Source of the DNA: Dallia pectoralis
Taxonomy: Eukaryota > Chordata > Actinopteri > Esociformes > Umbridae
Assembly: GCA_029465975.1 (NCBI GenBank)
Contig: CM055745.1
Coordinates: forward strand, 4,341,091 to 4,405,090
Length of the DNA stretch: 64,000 nucleotides
Direction of reading: 5' to 3'
Below are positions 47,401 to 58,099 of the stretch, piece after piece (position 1 is the first letter of the stretch; each line of letters opens with the position of its first letter). The notes beneath the pieces are model-generated. The model was not told where the DNA came from. It did not search any database and saw only the letters and a list, made by a program, of their open reading frames with translations. Position numbers and translations under genes: made by a program.

Positions 47401-48110
47401 CCTGGATGGAAGCCCAGAACCAGGATCAGAAAGGCATCTTTGAGGCCATCCCAGGAGTGTTAAATGGACACTGTCGTCTTGTGATGGGTAGCAGATAGAG
47501 CCGTCTTACCCTCACGTCTCTGGCTGAGCTGTTGTACTCTGGACCGGAGCCAACATAGAGCAGGTGTCTGGTTCCACCCTGCGCTCTGAAGGACCTGGGC
47601 TGACATTCACCTCACCTGACATCTCCAGGCGAGGCCTCTTCTGAACGTCACTGACCTCTATATGTCAGGAAAGGCAAACTCATATCAATAATACTGAAGA
47701 TGGATGGCCAGAGTCATCACACCAGTTCCACTTGTTTTACCTGCACATGCTGCACGCAACCTCACACAATAAAACGGTTGTCAGGAGATTAGCGCACTGG
47801 TAAATATTAATTGCATAGTTCTTAAGCGAATAAAAAAATTCTGTTCTGACACCTCCCAGCCTCCTTTAAAAACAAACTGGCTTGAGTAGAATGGATGGGG
47901 GTCCCCTTCCAATGGGGTTTGAGGAGACACGCAATTGGGGTGTTCCCTTCCAATGGGGTTTGAGGAGACACACGCAATAATGAGATGTTGTGATTGACAT
48001 CGCTACTCACCAATGGACGACACGGTGACATTGTCCTCCGTGTCAGACAGAGGGTCTCGAAGCCTCTTCAAACCTGTCGACAACCCATTTCGATTTTCCC
48101 CATTCATCAT
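33994..48110 (-). CDS. anln2: Anillin-like protein with anillin homology and PH domains
   Basis: Anillins are cortical scaffolds linking septins, actomyosin and RhoA at the cleavage furrow. Supported exons from the 5' side are 48011-48110 (MMNGENRNGLSTGLKRLRD), 47616-47657 (KRPRLE), an unresolved stretch, then 46656-46721, 42623-42764, 41598-42455, 40652-40947, 40238-40326, 39629-39755, 39384-39519, 39038-39229, 36882-37008, 36378-36426, 36232-36288, 36081-36113, 35946-35967, 35754-35863, 35446-35499, 35026-35112, 34801-34908, 34426-34562 and 33994-34153. From 46721 on these total 2850 nt with matching phases. Matches to vertebrate anillin include SIDAYRT, GSLEEAEAEKLLL, PLKVEFVCSARARTGRPTHY, YGPCNIVATPLA, RTSNFCLVG, NGFGAWHRRFFVLEGDHLFY (PH), RDLCARPHTLELL and WMEKLNQVLLDLHTW. 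It is too divergent to be the main anln. The exon at 41598-42455 contains an acidic 9-residue repeat. The symbol is my best guess for the second fish anillin; the N-terminal half is incomplete. Confidence 0.85.
34168..34315. repeat. Degenerate repeats of about 26 bp, anillin-like last intron
   Basis: About five imperfect copies of GACCGTATCAACCAATCAAA plus ACAGT lie next to the last-exon acceptor, and each contains a CCAAT. Confidence 0.7.
35370..35409. repeat. Poly(A) tract of 40 bases, anillin-like intron
   Basis: An uninterrupted run of 40 A on the plus strand (poly-U in the RNA) lies about 35 bases from the donor of the 35446-35499 exon. It may be error-prone in sequencing. Confidence 0.9.
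37195..37700. repeat. 33-bp minisatellite, about 15 copies, anillin-like intron
   Basis: The unit is AGCAGTGTCAATAAAGACTG plus TCCTCCGTAAAGC. As 33 is a multiple of three, spurious open frames appear on both strands. It contains AATAAA in every unit on the plus strand, which is antisense to the gene. Confidence 0.92.
38901..39046. repeat. Two-copy duplication spanning an anillin-like donor
   Basis: About 65 bases around TTTACATAATCCACCTAATC are present twice. The right copy contains the true donor (GAACAG then GTAACACTAATG on the gene strand). The left copy repeats it as AAACAG then GTAACACTAATG. Confidence 0.85.
40044..40089. repeat. Perfect 18-bp inverted repeat, anillin-like intron
   Basis: TGACATCACTAGATTATA (40044-40061) is exactly the reverse complement of 40072-40089, with a 10-base AT-rich loop. 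It may be a miniature transposon remnant or a cruciform. Confidence 0.85.
40385..40670. repeat. 36-bp minisatellite, about 8 copies, carrying an anillin-like donor
   Basis: The repeat starts inside the exon at 40652-40947. On the gene strand each unit contains GTGGTCACTCCTATG followed by GTGAGGCTG, that is, the exon end plus its donor. Two short units of 23 bp lie nearest the exon and the rest are 36 bp. Confidence 0.92.
41718..42208 (-). repeat. Coding 27-bp minisatellite, about 18 copies, in the anillin-like protein
   Basis: Within the 858-nt exon a 27-bp unit encodes DPGGEVDGE (proximal copies) or DPAEEVDGE (distal copies). The block is strongly acidic, GC-rich and nearly identical at nucleotide level. 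The frame is the same as the flanking conserved sequence (GLKKVTFILEPEMIND on the 3' side), so it is genuinely translated. Confidence 0.9.
43165..43645 (+). mobile_element. Truncated, decayed non-LTR retrotransposon (LINE) fragment
   Basis: The plus strand encodes TQGIPQGSVLGPLLFIF, the conserved RT motif of LINEs. After a frame break come YCNSLLAGIKST and NSAARLLTHKSPQ...LHWLPISQRIDYKILLLTFK, the RT C-terminus typical of fish Rex1/L2-type elements. Much of the element is missing and the frames shift. It sits in the anillin-like intron in antisense. Confidence 0.85.
44023..46655. repeat. 52-bp minisatellite, about 50 copies, carrying an anillin-like donor
   Basis: Highly uniform 52-bp units fill the 5' end of the intron after exon 46656-46721. 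On the gene strand the first unit begins exactly at the donor (AAA then GTGAGTTAACCTACAG). Each later unit repeats TTCA then GTGAGTTAACCTACAG. Two units are internally deleted (near 45432 and 45858). Confidence 0.95.
46722..47615 (-). other. Unresolved N-terminal region of the anillin-like gene
   Basis: Several stretches look coding but cannot be joined with confidence. At 47505-47615 one frame reads VSPGPSERRVEPDTCSMLAP and hits TGA. The frame one base over reads SRVQQLSQRRE, which resembles the anillin KTRMQKLAEQRR region. At 47105-47260, after a good acceptor, one frame reads NSPSPLTPQTRPANR. A segment at 46930-47080 also stays open. RNA evidence or an indel check would decide. Confidence 0.4.
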
Positions 48111-48947
48111 CTTCCTGTAATGAGACACCTAATTAAACGGCCTCTAACGACTTGTTACCTAACTATTATTCACGCTGATTAGTAACGCTAATGTTATGTT
48201 ATAGGTAAACAGCACTACTAAAACGTTAACTAATACTAGTACTACTATAGTTAAACTGCACTACAACGTTAGCTGCTATTAGTAGTAACCGTTAGCAACT
48301 GTAGCAATTGGCTAAACTGCGTAACATTTACTTTATACCTTTAACATTTATGACTTAGTAACCTAATTGTAACGTTACCTAAAGATAGGTGTTCGTATAG
48401 CAATCCACGTCAGGACACTAATCGGCCAAGTATTTAACAATTACTAGCTAGTTTGTTTGTTTGTTTGTTTATCCGATGTCTTCGCTCCTTCAAACTTTGA
48501 ATTTCAGCGGGTCTAAAGACGTGGTGCGTGACGTGCGTCAGTGACGTGCCAAAGTAATTACCGTAAACACGCTAAACCAATGGACCGTCAAACATGACCG
48601 TGCGCATATCTATGGTCGCGTGTCGTGTTTACGGTAAATTTGGATTTTTTACAGGTACGGTAGTAAAGATCTCGTGCGTTTTTACTTTACATCCCGTTCA
48701 ATGTATCTAGCTTAATTCATTCGTTTATTATGTGTTTTAATGTCATTAACATTTTGCAATCTACAATAGTACATTGTCACTTTGTGAAATTGTCATGTAT
48801 TAGCCAAAACCCATTTAATAATTACCTCCAAGTACCTAAGAGTACTATTCTAAACCAAAACACATAGGTACTATCTACATCAGGGGTGGGCAAACTCGAT
48901 AGGTATTAAAACAGTTATGAGGGGAGTAAAAAATACAGATACGATTA
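48111..48947. other. Anillin-like 5' UTR intron and promoter region
   Basis: An acceptor (TTACAG) ends at 48115, just before the start codon at 48110, so transcription starts further right. Sequence near 48520-48620 contains CpGs and may be the promoter. No gene or array is seen. Confidence 0.5.
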
Positions 48948-51704
48948 CAGTTTTTTTATTCGCTTTGGTAATATTTTCACAAGTATGTGGTAAAACCTCA
49001 CAACTGTTAGTACAAAACTCAAAGCAGATCATAAAAAGTCAGTTTTTTATGAAGGTAAAACAGCGACATAAGTTTTTTTCTTGTAATTGTTTTTTTTCTT
49101 TTGAAACTCGTTTTGTACTTAGGTTTTCTTTCTTGTAATTGTTTTTTTTCTTTTGAAACTCGTTTTGTACAAAAGTTTTTCTTTCTTGTGATTCGTTTTT
49201 TTCTTTTGAAACTCGTTTTGTACAAAAGTTTTTCTTTCTTGTAATAGGTTTTGTACAAAAAACCAACGCGCAGAGTTTTGTCACTAATATTCCACCAGCA
49301 CTGTGACAAAAGTTTTTCTTTCTTGTAATTCATTTTTTTCTTTTGAAACTCGTTTTGTACCAACGTTTTCTGTCCTGTAATAGGTTTTGTACCAAAAACC
49401 AACGCGCAGAGTTTTGTCACTAATATTCCACCAGCACTGTGTCAAAGTTTTCTTTCTTGTAAATCAGTCTGTGCCCAAACGTTTCACTGCGTTTCCAAAC
49501 AGAAACCCCAAACGTGTTCTGACCAATGAACGGATAGCTATCTTAGCGTGGCCCTTTGAACTTCAACCAATCGTTACTCCTTGCAAAAAGGAAAAAAGAC
49601 ATGGCTCGGCATGGTCAGCATCTGTTACCTCAAGTAAAACTTATTTTCATGTCCATGCAGTATTAAATAAAATTATATTTTAATTACTACTGCATGGACA
49701 TGAAAATACGATTATGTAAAACGTATTTTCATGTCCATGCAATATTAAATAAAATAATATAAAATAATATTTTAATTACTACTGCATGGACATGAAAATA
49801 CGTTTGACATAATCGAAAACTTACTTGAGGTAACAGATGCTGACCATGCCGAGCCATGGCTTTTCTTCTACCCTTTGCAAGGAGTAACGATTGGTTGAAG
49901 TTCAAAGGGCCACGCTAAGATAGCTATCCGTTCATTGGTCAGAATACGTTTGGGGTTTCTGTTTGGAAACGCAGTGAAACGTTTGGGCACAGACTGATTT
50001 ACAAGAAAGAAAAACTTTTGTCACAGTGCTGGTGGAATATTAGTGACAAAACTCTGCGCGTTGGTTTTTTGTACAAAACCTATTACAAGAAAGAAAAACG
50101 TTTGTACAAAACGAGTTTCAAAAGAAAAAAACGAATTACAAGAAAGAAAAACGTTTGTACAAAACGAGTTTCAAAAGAAAAAAATGAATTACAAGAAAGA
50201 AAAACTTTTGTCACAGTGCTGGTGGAATTTTAGTGACAAAACTCTGCGCGTTGGTTTTTTGTACAAAACCTATTACAAGAAAGAAAACCTACGTACAAAA
50301 CGAGTTTCAAAAGAAAAAAAACAATTACAAGAAAAAAACTTATGTCGCTGTTTTACCTTCATAGTTTTTTCAAACATTTAATCACATGTTCAATTGACTA
50401 AGTACAATGCACAAAATTACACAATCACTTTTTCACAACACCTAATCAGTGTGTCATCAAATAAATACCTTTCATATGAAGTAATTGTCTTTCACAATGC
50501 AATGCTCACAATACTTTTGATATGCTTCTTATCTCATTTGCGTAAATACATTTCACCAACACTTAATCCAACTGATCTTAATGGTTAATCACTGAACCGT
50601 TTGGTAAACCTATATTTTAGTTTCAGCAATAAACAGTATCGATTTTGAGAACTACAGAAATTAAATGTGTTTTTGTACGTTTTGTACGTATTTTACAAAC
50701 GTAAATGAACCACACATGATGAATACTCCTTATGGCTAATTGATTTCACTGAAATGAGATGTGGATGAGAATCTATGGCCAAATGCTCAAGACAGGCTTC
50801 ATCCAATTACATGCACTGTAATGTGTGCACTACATGTAAATGTTATGTTTTGTTCTCATTTAGTTACATACGTAAGAGAAATTATACCTATGTTACAATT
50901 ATATCTAAAAAATACATTACGTTAAAAAAATTGCCCAAATGATTGTAGAGGATGTCTTCATTGATCCTTCACTTCATTACACATAGGATGGATATTTTGG
51001 AAATTATCCAACAGCAAACAATGCAAGATACATGTTTCAAATGGGCCTTAGAAGTGCTGAAATTAATATGCTACAGTACTATACTGTAAAAGACTGATTA
51101 CACAGTGTCACATTAGGCGATACACACTACACATTACACTACTTACATTTACATAATCTATAATTTCCAAAATATCCATCCTATGTGTAATCAAGTGAAC
51201 GATCAATGAAGACATCCTCTACAATCAATCAATTAGCCATAAGGAGTATTCATCATGTGTGGTTCATTTACGTTTGTAAAATACGTACAAAACGTACAAA
51301 AACACATTTAATTTCTGTAGTTCTCAAAATCGATACTGTTTATTGCTGAAACTAAAATAGAGGTTTACCAAACGGTTCAGTGATTAACCATTAAGATCAG
51401 TTGGATTAAGTGTTGGTGAAATGTATTTACGCAAATGAGATAAGAAGCATATCAAAAGTATTGTGAGCATTGCATTGTGAAAGACAATTACTTCAAATGA
51501 AAGATATTTCTTTGATGACACACTGATTAGGTGTTGTAAAAAAGTGATTGTGTCATTTTGTGCATTGTACTTAGTCAATTGAACACGTGATTACATGTTT
51601 GAAAAAAATGACTTTTTGATGATCTGCTTTGAGTTTTGTACTAATAGTTGTGAGGTTTTACCACATACTTGTGAAAATAGTACCAAAGCGAATAAAAAAA
51701 ACTG
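48948..51704. mobile_element. Foldback Tc1/mariner-like non-autonomous DNA transposon (interrupted)
   Basis: The ends read TA-CAGTTTTTTTATTCGC and GCGAATAAAAAAAACTG-TA, so the TIR is flanked by TA on both sides, the mariner-type target duplication. The inverted arms are long: 48948-49040 plus 50371-50745, and further inward 50943-51010, pair with 51160-51704. An unpaired segment of about 195 bp lies on the left arm. There is no coding capacity. It is interrupted by the nested element at 49049-50362. Confidence 0.82.
49049..50362. mobile_element. Nested palindromic DNA element of 1314 bp with 8-bp target duplication
   Basis: It begins ATGAAGGTAAAACAGCGACA and ends with the reverse complement, and is flanked by AGTTTTTT on both sides (49041-49048 and 50363-50370). 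The two halves (to about 49683 and from about 49690) are near-perfect inverted copies with internal KETRFKRK-like repeats. An 8-bp duplication suits hAT-type elements. The uninterrupted sister arm at 51595-51625 shows the empty site. Confidence 0.8.
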
Positions 51705-52732
51705 TAAAAGTACTAAACTGAAAGAAGATCATACTGTTATGTTTCGGTGATTAAACCAAATGTTTACTTACATATTACAATAATCTTGTGTTTGAAACAA
51801 TGATTATGTGGACTGAAAGCATTTAATCAGGTTTTGAAAGAATGACTAGCATTAGGGGTTTAAAAAAGGCATGTGTGTGGGTGCGTGTGTATGTGTGTGT
51901 GTGCGTGCGTGTGTGTGTGTGTGCGTGCGTGTGTGTGTGCGCGCGCGCATGTGTGAAAACAACTGATAAAATCTGCTATCTATACCATCTCAACATTTTA
52001 GTACAGTTGCTCTCCACTGCCTTTCCAGTAGTGAAAAACAGCATCATGTGAATGACTGAAGACACTGACCTTTCCACACCCTTGCTGGGGGATTTCCTAA
52101 TGTCATCGGGGTAATTTTCCGAAATGCACTCCAATAGGCCTACAGTAGACTACCATACACTTGTTGATTTTTTTGACACAAGAACAATACAACAAATTCT
52201 TAAAGTATACGGAATACGAATTTCATTTGTGGAATAACTCAAAATACAGAGGAGAAAAGAGTTGACTGAGTGTTAGTTGACCGAAAACACATTCTTTTTA
52301 ATGACCACAACCTATAGGACGCGATAGGGTTAACAATACAGTTAACAGCCATGCCCATATTGCGGTAAATACAGTTTGGCTTGTTTCGTAACATTTATTC
52401 CTTGGTACATACAGTTACTGTCAGAGATGTCTTATCTAGAGGGGTTTCACACGGGGTTTTCTAATTGTAGCCTATTCTTATTGTATGCTATTGCAAAAAC
52501 GAAACCAAACAAATTGATGAAGGGTTAGGGTTAGGGTTATCTGGAATACTAGATCGGGTTTCAGTTACATATAGGACAATGTTATTTGCATATTATTTAG
52601 ATTTCTATTTCTTTTCAGATGCCTACTTTAGCATGCCCACCAACATAATTGCCCCACGCATACTAAATAAATCCTAACCTGAACCTGCTCTGTCTCCGTG
52701 TCCGCTTTATTTGGTCCCGCCCATAGACTGTA

Positions 52733-52972
52733 TTTTTTATTTATTTTTATTTTTTTATTGAAAATTAAGGCACAATATACATCATAATGTAAACAGCATA
52801 CAAATGTAAATTACATTTAACATAAAATCAAAAAATAAATAAACAGGAAATAAAAAAATAAAAAAAATTGACAGGAATAAAGAAAAACATTAATGTAGTC
52901 AGGTTGTGGTTTCAGGGAAAACATTCTCATACTCTTTTATTAGTTTTATTACATTTTTTATAATTTATCAAC
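52733..52972 (-). mobile_element. Short retroinsertion with poly(A)-rich end and 13-bp target duplication
   Basis: CCCATAGACTGTA flanks the insert on both sides (52720-52732 and 52973-52985). On the minus strand the insert ends in TTTTCAATAAAAAAATAAAA, so it looks like a 5'-truncated LINE-mediated copy of a 3' end. The flanks rejoin as one GGTCCCGCC-type sequence. Confidence 0.75.
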
Positions 52973-53112
52973 CCCATAGACTGTAGGTCCCGCCTCTGAG
53001 TCATGAGACAAAACCTTCACATTAGATTCATACATTGTTCCCCTATTTCAGAAAAACTAAAGTCTCAGGATTAATTCAATATTAGAATAAAGCATTCATG
53101 TTAAGTATCTAC

Positions 53113-53262
53113 CTGAGTTCTGCACCCCAATGTCCCCATCTGGTACTAAGCATGTTCTCTGGCTGTTCTGCTGGACATATACTGTAACCATCTTGAGTTC
53201 TGCACTCCAATGTCCCCATCAGGTACTAAGCATGTTCTCTGGCTCTGTTCTGCTGGACCTGT
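53113..53262. repeat. Two-copy duplication of about 79 bp
   Basis: TGAGTTCTGCACCCCAATGT and the following 40-50 bases recur once with small differences; intergenic. Confidence 0.8.
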
Positions 53263-54159
53263 ACTGTGGCCATCTTCATCAGCTGTTGGCATGTTGAAGT
53301 GTCTGTTAACACTTTTCCATTAAGGTACATGGACTAGCATTAACAAACGATGAACAAATACATCAATAACATACAGTAATAACCCTTTATTAATGATTTA
53401 CAAATGCATTAACCAACACATTGTGCTGTCATTTGTTAATGTTGATACAAGACATGCACTCATGCATACATTATTAACAATAACAGAATTAACATAATGC
53501 AATGAACACATTTGATTATGTTATGAATAGTTACTACATAGGTCATGAAACATTGTTCATGAAAACAACTAGCTACATGTATGCACGTGCTGTATCTATA
53601 TCTGTGTATATCTGAGTATATGTTTTATAGCAGAACAGGTGGCATACCTACAGTTTCGATGGGTTCAGAACTGAGGAAGAGGCTATTTGCAGCCAGCCGT
53701 GTCAGTGAATCCAACACCCTCTCCCGCATTTCATCACTAGTTTGGACTCCTTATGCCCCAGGCCTGTTCTCCCTAATCACAGACCCTATTGAAGTTCCTG
53801 CTTCCCCACGGTGTCCTGCCCATCCCTTGTTTTGTGTAACGTTTGTTCTCTTTCAGGATTCAGTTTCTGTGTTAGGTGTATTTCACATTATTAGTCTGAC
53901 AGGAGCAGAGAGAAGTTATTGTATCGTCAGCTTCTTGGGTCTGTGACACAACCAGGAGGGTTGTGGGTCAGATGCAACTCGTTTGGGTTTAGTCCCACTG
54001 TGTGGTCCATGGGTGTAAACAAAACAAGGCACCAGGACCAAGTTAGACACCCTAGTTCCCTACTCACACGACACTATAATATAGGAATATGAATGTACCA
54101 ATCTAGTTGTACAACTGAATGCCTTCAACTGAAATGTGTCCTCTGCATTTTAACCAACC

Positions 54160-55690
54160 CTGAGGTGCAGGGGGCGGCCCTAATCAGTTACCTGAGGTGC
54201 AGGGGGCAGCCCTAATCAGTTACCTGAGGTGCAGGGGGCAGCCCTAATCAGTAACCTGAGGTACAGGGGGCAGCCCTAATCAGTTACCTGAGGTACAGGG
54301 GGCAGCCCTAATCAGTTACCTGAGGTACAGGGGGCAGCCCTAATCAGTTACCTGAGGTACAGGGGGCAGCCCTAACCAGTTACCTGAGGTACAGGGGGCA
54401 GCCCTAATCAGTTACCTGAGGTACAGGGGGCAGCCCTAATCAGTTACCCGAGGTGCAGGGGGCAGCCCTAATCAGTTACCTGAGGTGCAGGGGGCAACCC
54501 TAATCAGTTACCTGAGGTACAGGGGGCAGCCCTAATCAGTTACCCGAGGTACAGGGGGCATCCCTAATCAGTTACCTGAGGTACAGGGGGCAGCCCTAAT
54601 CAGTTACCTGAGGTGCAGAGGGCAGCCCTAATCAGTTACCTGAGGTGCAGGGGGCAGCCCTAATCAGTTACCTGAGGTGCAGGGGGCAACCCTAATCAGT
54701 TACCTGAGGTAGAGGGGGCAGCCCTAATCAGTTACCCGAGGTACAGGGGGCATCCCTAATCAGTTACCTGAGGTGCAGGGGGCATCCCTAATCAGTTACC
54801 TGAGGTGCAGGGGGCAGCCCTAATCAGTTACCTGAGGTACAGGGGGCAGCCCTAATCAGTTACCTGAGGTACAGGGGGCAGCCCTAACCAGTTACCTGAG
54901 GAGCAGGGGGCAGCCCTAATCAGTTACCTGAGGTGCAGGGGGCAGCCCTAATCAGTTACCTGAGGTGCAGGGGGCAGCCCTAATCAGTTACCTGAGGTAC
55001 AGGGGGCAGCCCTAATCAGTTACCTGAGGTACAGGGGGCAGCCCTAACCAGTTACCTGAGGTACAGGGGGCAGCCCTAATCAGTTACCTGAGGTGCAGGG
55101 GGCAGCCCTAATCAGTTACCTGAGGTACAGGGGGCAGCCCTAATCAGTTACCTGAGGTACAGGGGGCAGCCCTAATCAGTTACCTGAGGTACAGGGGGCA
55201 GCCCTAATCAGTTACCTGAGGTACAGGGGGCAGCCCTAATCAGTTACCTGAGGTGCAGGGGGCAGCCCTAGTCAGTTACCTGAGGTGCAGGGGGCAGCCC
55301 TAATCAGTTACCTGAGGTACAGGGGGCAGCCCTAATCAGTTACCTGAGGTACAGGGGGCGGCCCTAATCAGTTACCTGAGGTACAGGGGGCGGCCCTAAG
55401 CAGTTACCTGGGGTACAGGGGGCAGCCGTAATCAGTTACCTGAGGTACAGGGGGCATCCCTAATCAGTTACCTGAGGTACAGGGGGCAGCCGTAATCAGT
55501 TACCTGAGGTACAGGGGGCAGCCCTAATCAGTTACCTGAGGTACAGGGGGCAGCCCTAACCAGTTACCTGAGGTACAGGGGGCAGCCCTAACCAGTTACC
55601 TGAGGTACAGGGGGCAGCCCTAATCAGTTACCTGAGGTACAGGGGGCAGCCCTAACCAGTTACCTGAGGAGAAGGGGGCAGCCCTAATCA
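54160..55690. repeat. 32-bp minisatellite, about 48 copies, intergenic
   Basis: The unit is CAGTTACCTGAGGTACAGGG plus GGCAGCCCTAAT. Variants (GTGCAG or GTACAG) occur in blocks, and higher-order repetition of variant groups is visible. No gene overlaps. Confidence 0.94.
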
Positions 55691-56838
55691 GTTGGGGACT
55701 GACTGGGGGCGTCTGGGGAGCATTTTAGTCCGTAAAACTAAACTTTTTCAGTGAGAAATTGGGAAGATTGTTAATGCTTTTTTAGTTCTTCTGAATAATA
55801 CATTATCTTTCAGCAAGGTTGGGAGGGATTAGGAGCAGGAACCTTCAAGACCCCAAGCCCTATTCCCTAACCATTAAGCCACCTTGCCGCCCCAAAGAAG
55901 CATACAAACCTGGGGCTTAGACAGCAGGGGGTCCATTTAAATTGCGGCCATAATCTAGGTAAAGCTTTGACGTGTAAAACTGGAACTTGTTCATTGAGAA
56001 ATTGGGAAGATTCTTAATGTTTTTTTTAGTTTTTCTGAATTACACATTATCTTTCAATGCAAATATTCCCTGTCTGTTCAATATGTTTTGCAATAGTAAA
56101 TGTTTTCATAGTCTTGTGTCCAATGCTGTACCGTTGGATGAAATGCAATTTAATAATTGACACATATTCTCCACACACACCATATCTGCATGCATGCAGC
56201 TTCTAAAAGCTTTTCTAGAAAACTACACCAACGCAATGCAAGCTTCTTGTGTCATTATGTACGTCCAGACCAGAGTCACAAGAAAATATGCCTGTTTTAA
56301 GAGACATTTCAGGGATATAAGATTTTCTCAAGTTAACAATAATTATAACGAATGTGCTTGCCCGATTCATTTAATCTACTTCATTCTGCCACCACAAACA
56401 TTGTCACAAAATACTACAGGTGCTAAATGAATGCAATCACTGTCAGTGCGCCTCTGGATAACAATGTCTGATAGATGACCTCTATCTAAACGGACAGTTT
56501 TTAAATACCCTGTAAAACAAAGTGCTGATATTTTGACCTCTTCTAAGACTGCCAAGCAGTTGTTTGAGCAAATGAAATAGCAGATGAAATAGATTTACTT
56601 TTAGATGCATATTGATATCATCTCCACAAATAGACCCCATACTCTATATTTCAAGTGATAATTCGTCATCTGATTTCCACTGAAGGAACAGGAGACAAGT
56701 AGCACATACTGTGGTGACAGCTTATCTTTGCAGGATCTGCCTAAAATGAGGTAACAAAAAGAACATTGATATTATCAAGTTGCGGTAGAGAGAATGGGGG
56801 CGAGGATTTTTATAGAGTTCTGTCATGTGTCCTGACGG

Positions 56839-56848
56839 TATTTATATG
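56839..56848 (+). promoter_or_regulatory. TATA box of the CC chemokine gene
   Basis: TATTTATATG lies about 85 bases upstream of the start codon, leaving a 5' UTR of about 60 bases, which is usual for an inducible chemokine gene. Confidence 0.6.
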
Positions 56849-56930
56849 GGGATAAGTGAACACAGGGGACAGACTACAATTGAAGCAAGACAACAAAAAG
56901 AGACAGATCTTTAAAATATCTCAAGCCACC

Positions 56931-58099
56931 ATGAAGACTATCTGCTTGACTCTTGGGTTATTGCTGCTGACAGTTCTTCACACGTATGCTGTTCGTAAGT
57001 ACACGTGTTAATGTATAAATTCATTTTTATTCTAATTATATACTGTACCTGTCATGCATAAGGTTGGTTGTAATTTCCTGAATTAGAAATTCCCATTTAA
57101 AACTATTGGAAGTGTTTGCCTTTTTCACATATTTATTGGTGACACATGGAATTGTTAAGAAACAGGAGAACATCATGAATCATTTAACTATTTGACACCG
57201 AGATTTGGGCTCAGTATACTCAACTCAGTGTTCTTAGGTACCCCCAGAGAACCTAGTGCCCTTCGTTGGGAACAACCATCATAAACGACCCCTTATATCC
57301 ACCCCACAGCTCTTGGACTGGAACCATCACCCACCAGCTGCTGTTTCAGATTCTCCAATGTAAAAGTGCCTTCCAACAAGATTATCTCCATCAAGAAGAC
57401 TCACCGGAGCTGCCTCCTGCCAGCATTTGTGTAAGCGTTTGATACTTTTCATATTATACACTGGTGAACTAAATTGAGGTTAACTAGGGTTACTTTTTCA
57501 GTATTTAACTTTTTTTGCCATGTACTCATATATGAATTACATGGGCAATGATTATTTTCTCATTTGAGTGAAATCTGTCTAATTCCGAATGAGAATGTAC
57601 TGTTTGCATTTAACCGACTAAATTACACTGTTAACATCTCACTTCTGGCATTTGTTGTTTATGACATTTTAGATTTCAATTACACTTTTCCTCAAAGTAG
57701 CCTGGATGTATTTTGTAGAAACTCTAGTTAAATAAACACTTTAAAGCTTAGCAGCGGACTAAATCAAAATATAAATGTTAACTGCCACAATGTAAAAGAT
57801 TTTCGAGGTACTGGTCTAAAATTCTAATAATTATGAGCTAATCTAAGCTTTTCACAAGAATTACAAATATAGTTACCACACTTCATGTGTGAAAAAAACT
57901 AGATGATCACATTGTCTCAGTCATTGAAGTGAACTGTTAACCGGCAACTGTTTTTCTCCTCAACAGTGTGACAACAATCAAACAAAAGGTGATTTGCTAC
58001 CGACCTAGTGAGTCGTGGGTACAGAAGGCCTTTCTGACTGCCAGCAACCTAGCAACTGTAACCAGAAGCAACATCATTGAGGGTAGCAGTCATACTTAA
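56931..58099 (+). CDS. CC chemokine, 105 residues, three exons
   Basis: A small secreted cytokine that would act on a G-protein-coupled chemokine receptor to attract leukocytes. Exons are 56931-56994, 57310-57430 and 57967-58099, totalling 318 nt, with the phase pattern of CC chemokine genes. The signal peptide is MKTICLTLGLLLLTVLHTYA. The mature part has the adjacent cysteines in PTSCCFRFSNVKVP, the third in HRSCLLPAF, the fourth in KQKVICYRP, and the conserved Trp in ESWVQKAF. The C-terminal tail extends past the helix (TRSNIIEGSSHT). The start has a good context (GCCACCATGA). CCL17, CCL22 and CX3CL1 sit beside CIAPIN1 on human 16q21, so it may belong to that CCL17/22 group, but orthology is not proven. 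Confidence 0.9.

Larger units (their letters stand above)
51705..56930. other. Gene-poor intergenic region left of the chemokine
   Basis: It holds a GT/GC microsatellite at about 51865-51950, a short GGGTTA run at 52525-52542, a retroinsertion at 52733-52972, a two-copy duplication at 53113-53262, the 32-bp array at 54160-55690, and a diverged duplication of about 85 bp (55730-55815 and 55972-56058). Open frames at 53581-53946 and 56194-56430 show no family resemblance. Confidence 0.6.

Noticed and set aside
52525..52542. Interstitial telomere-like GGGTTA repeats
   Set aside because: Only about three units, too short to indicate a telomere fusion.
53581..53946. 121-codon plus-strand frame
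   Set aside because: No motif recognised and composition typical of non-coding sequence; perhaps an old repeat.
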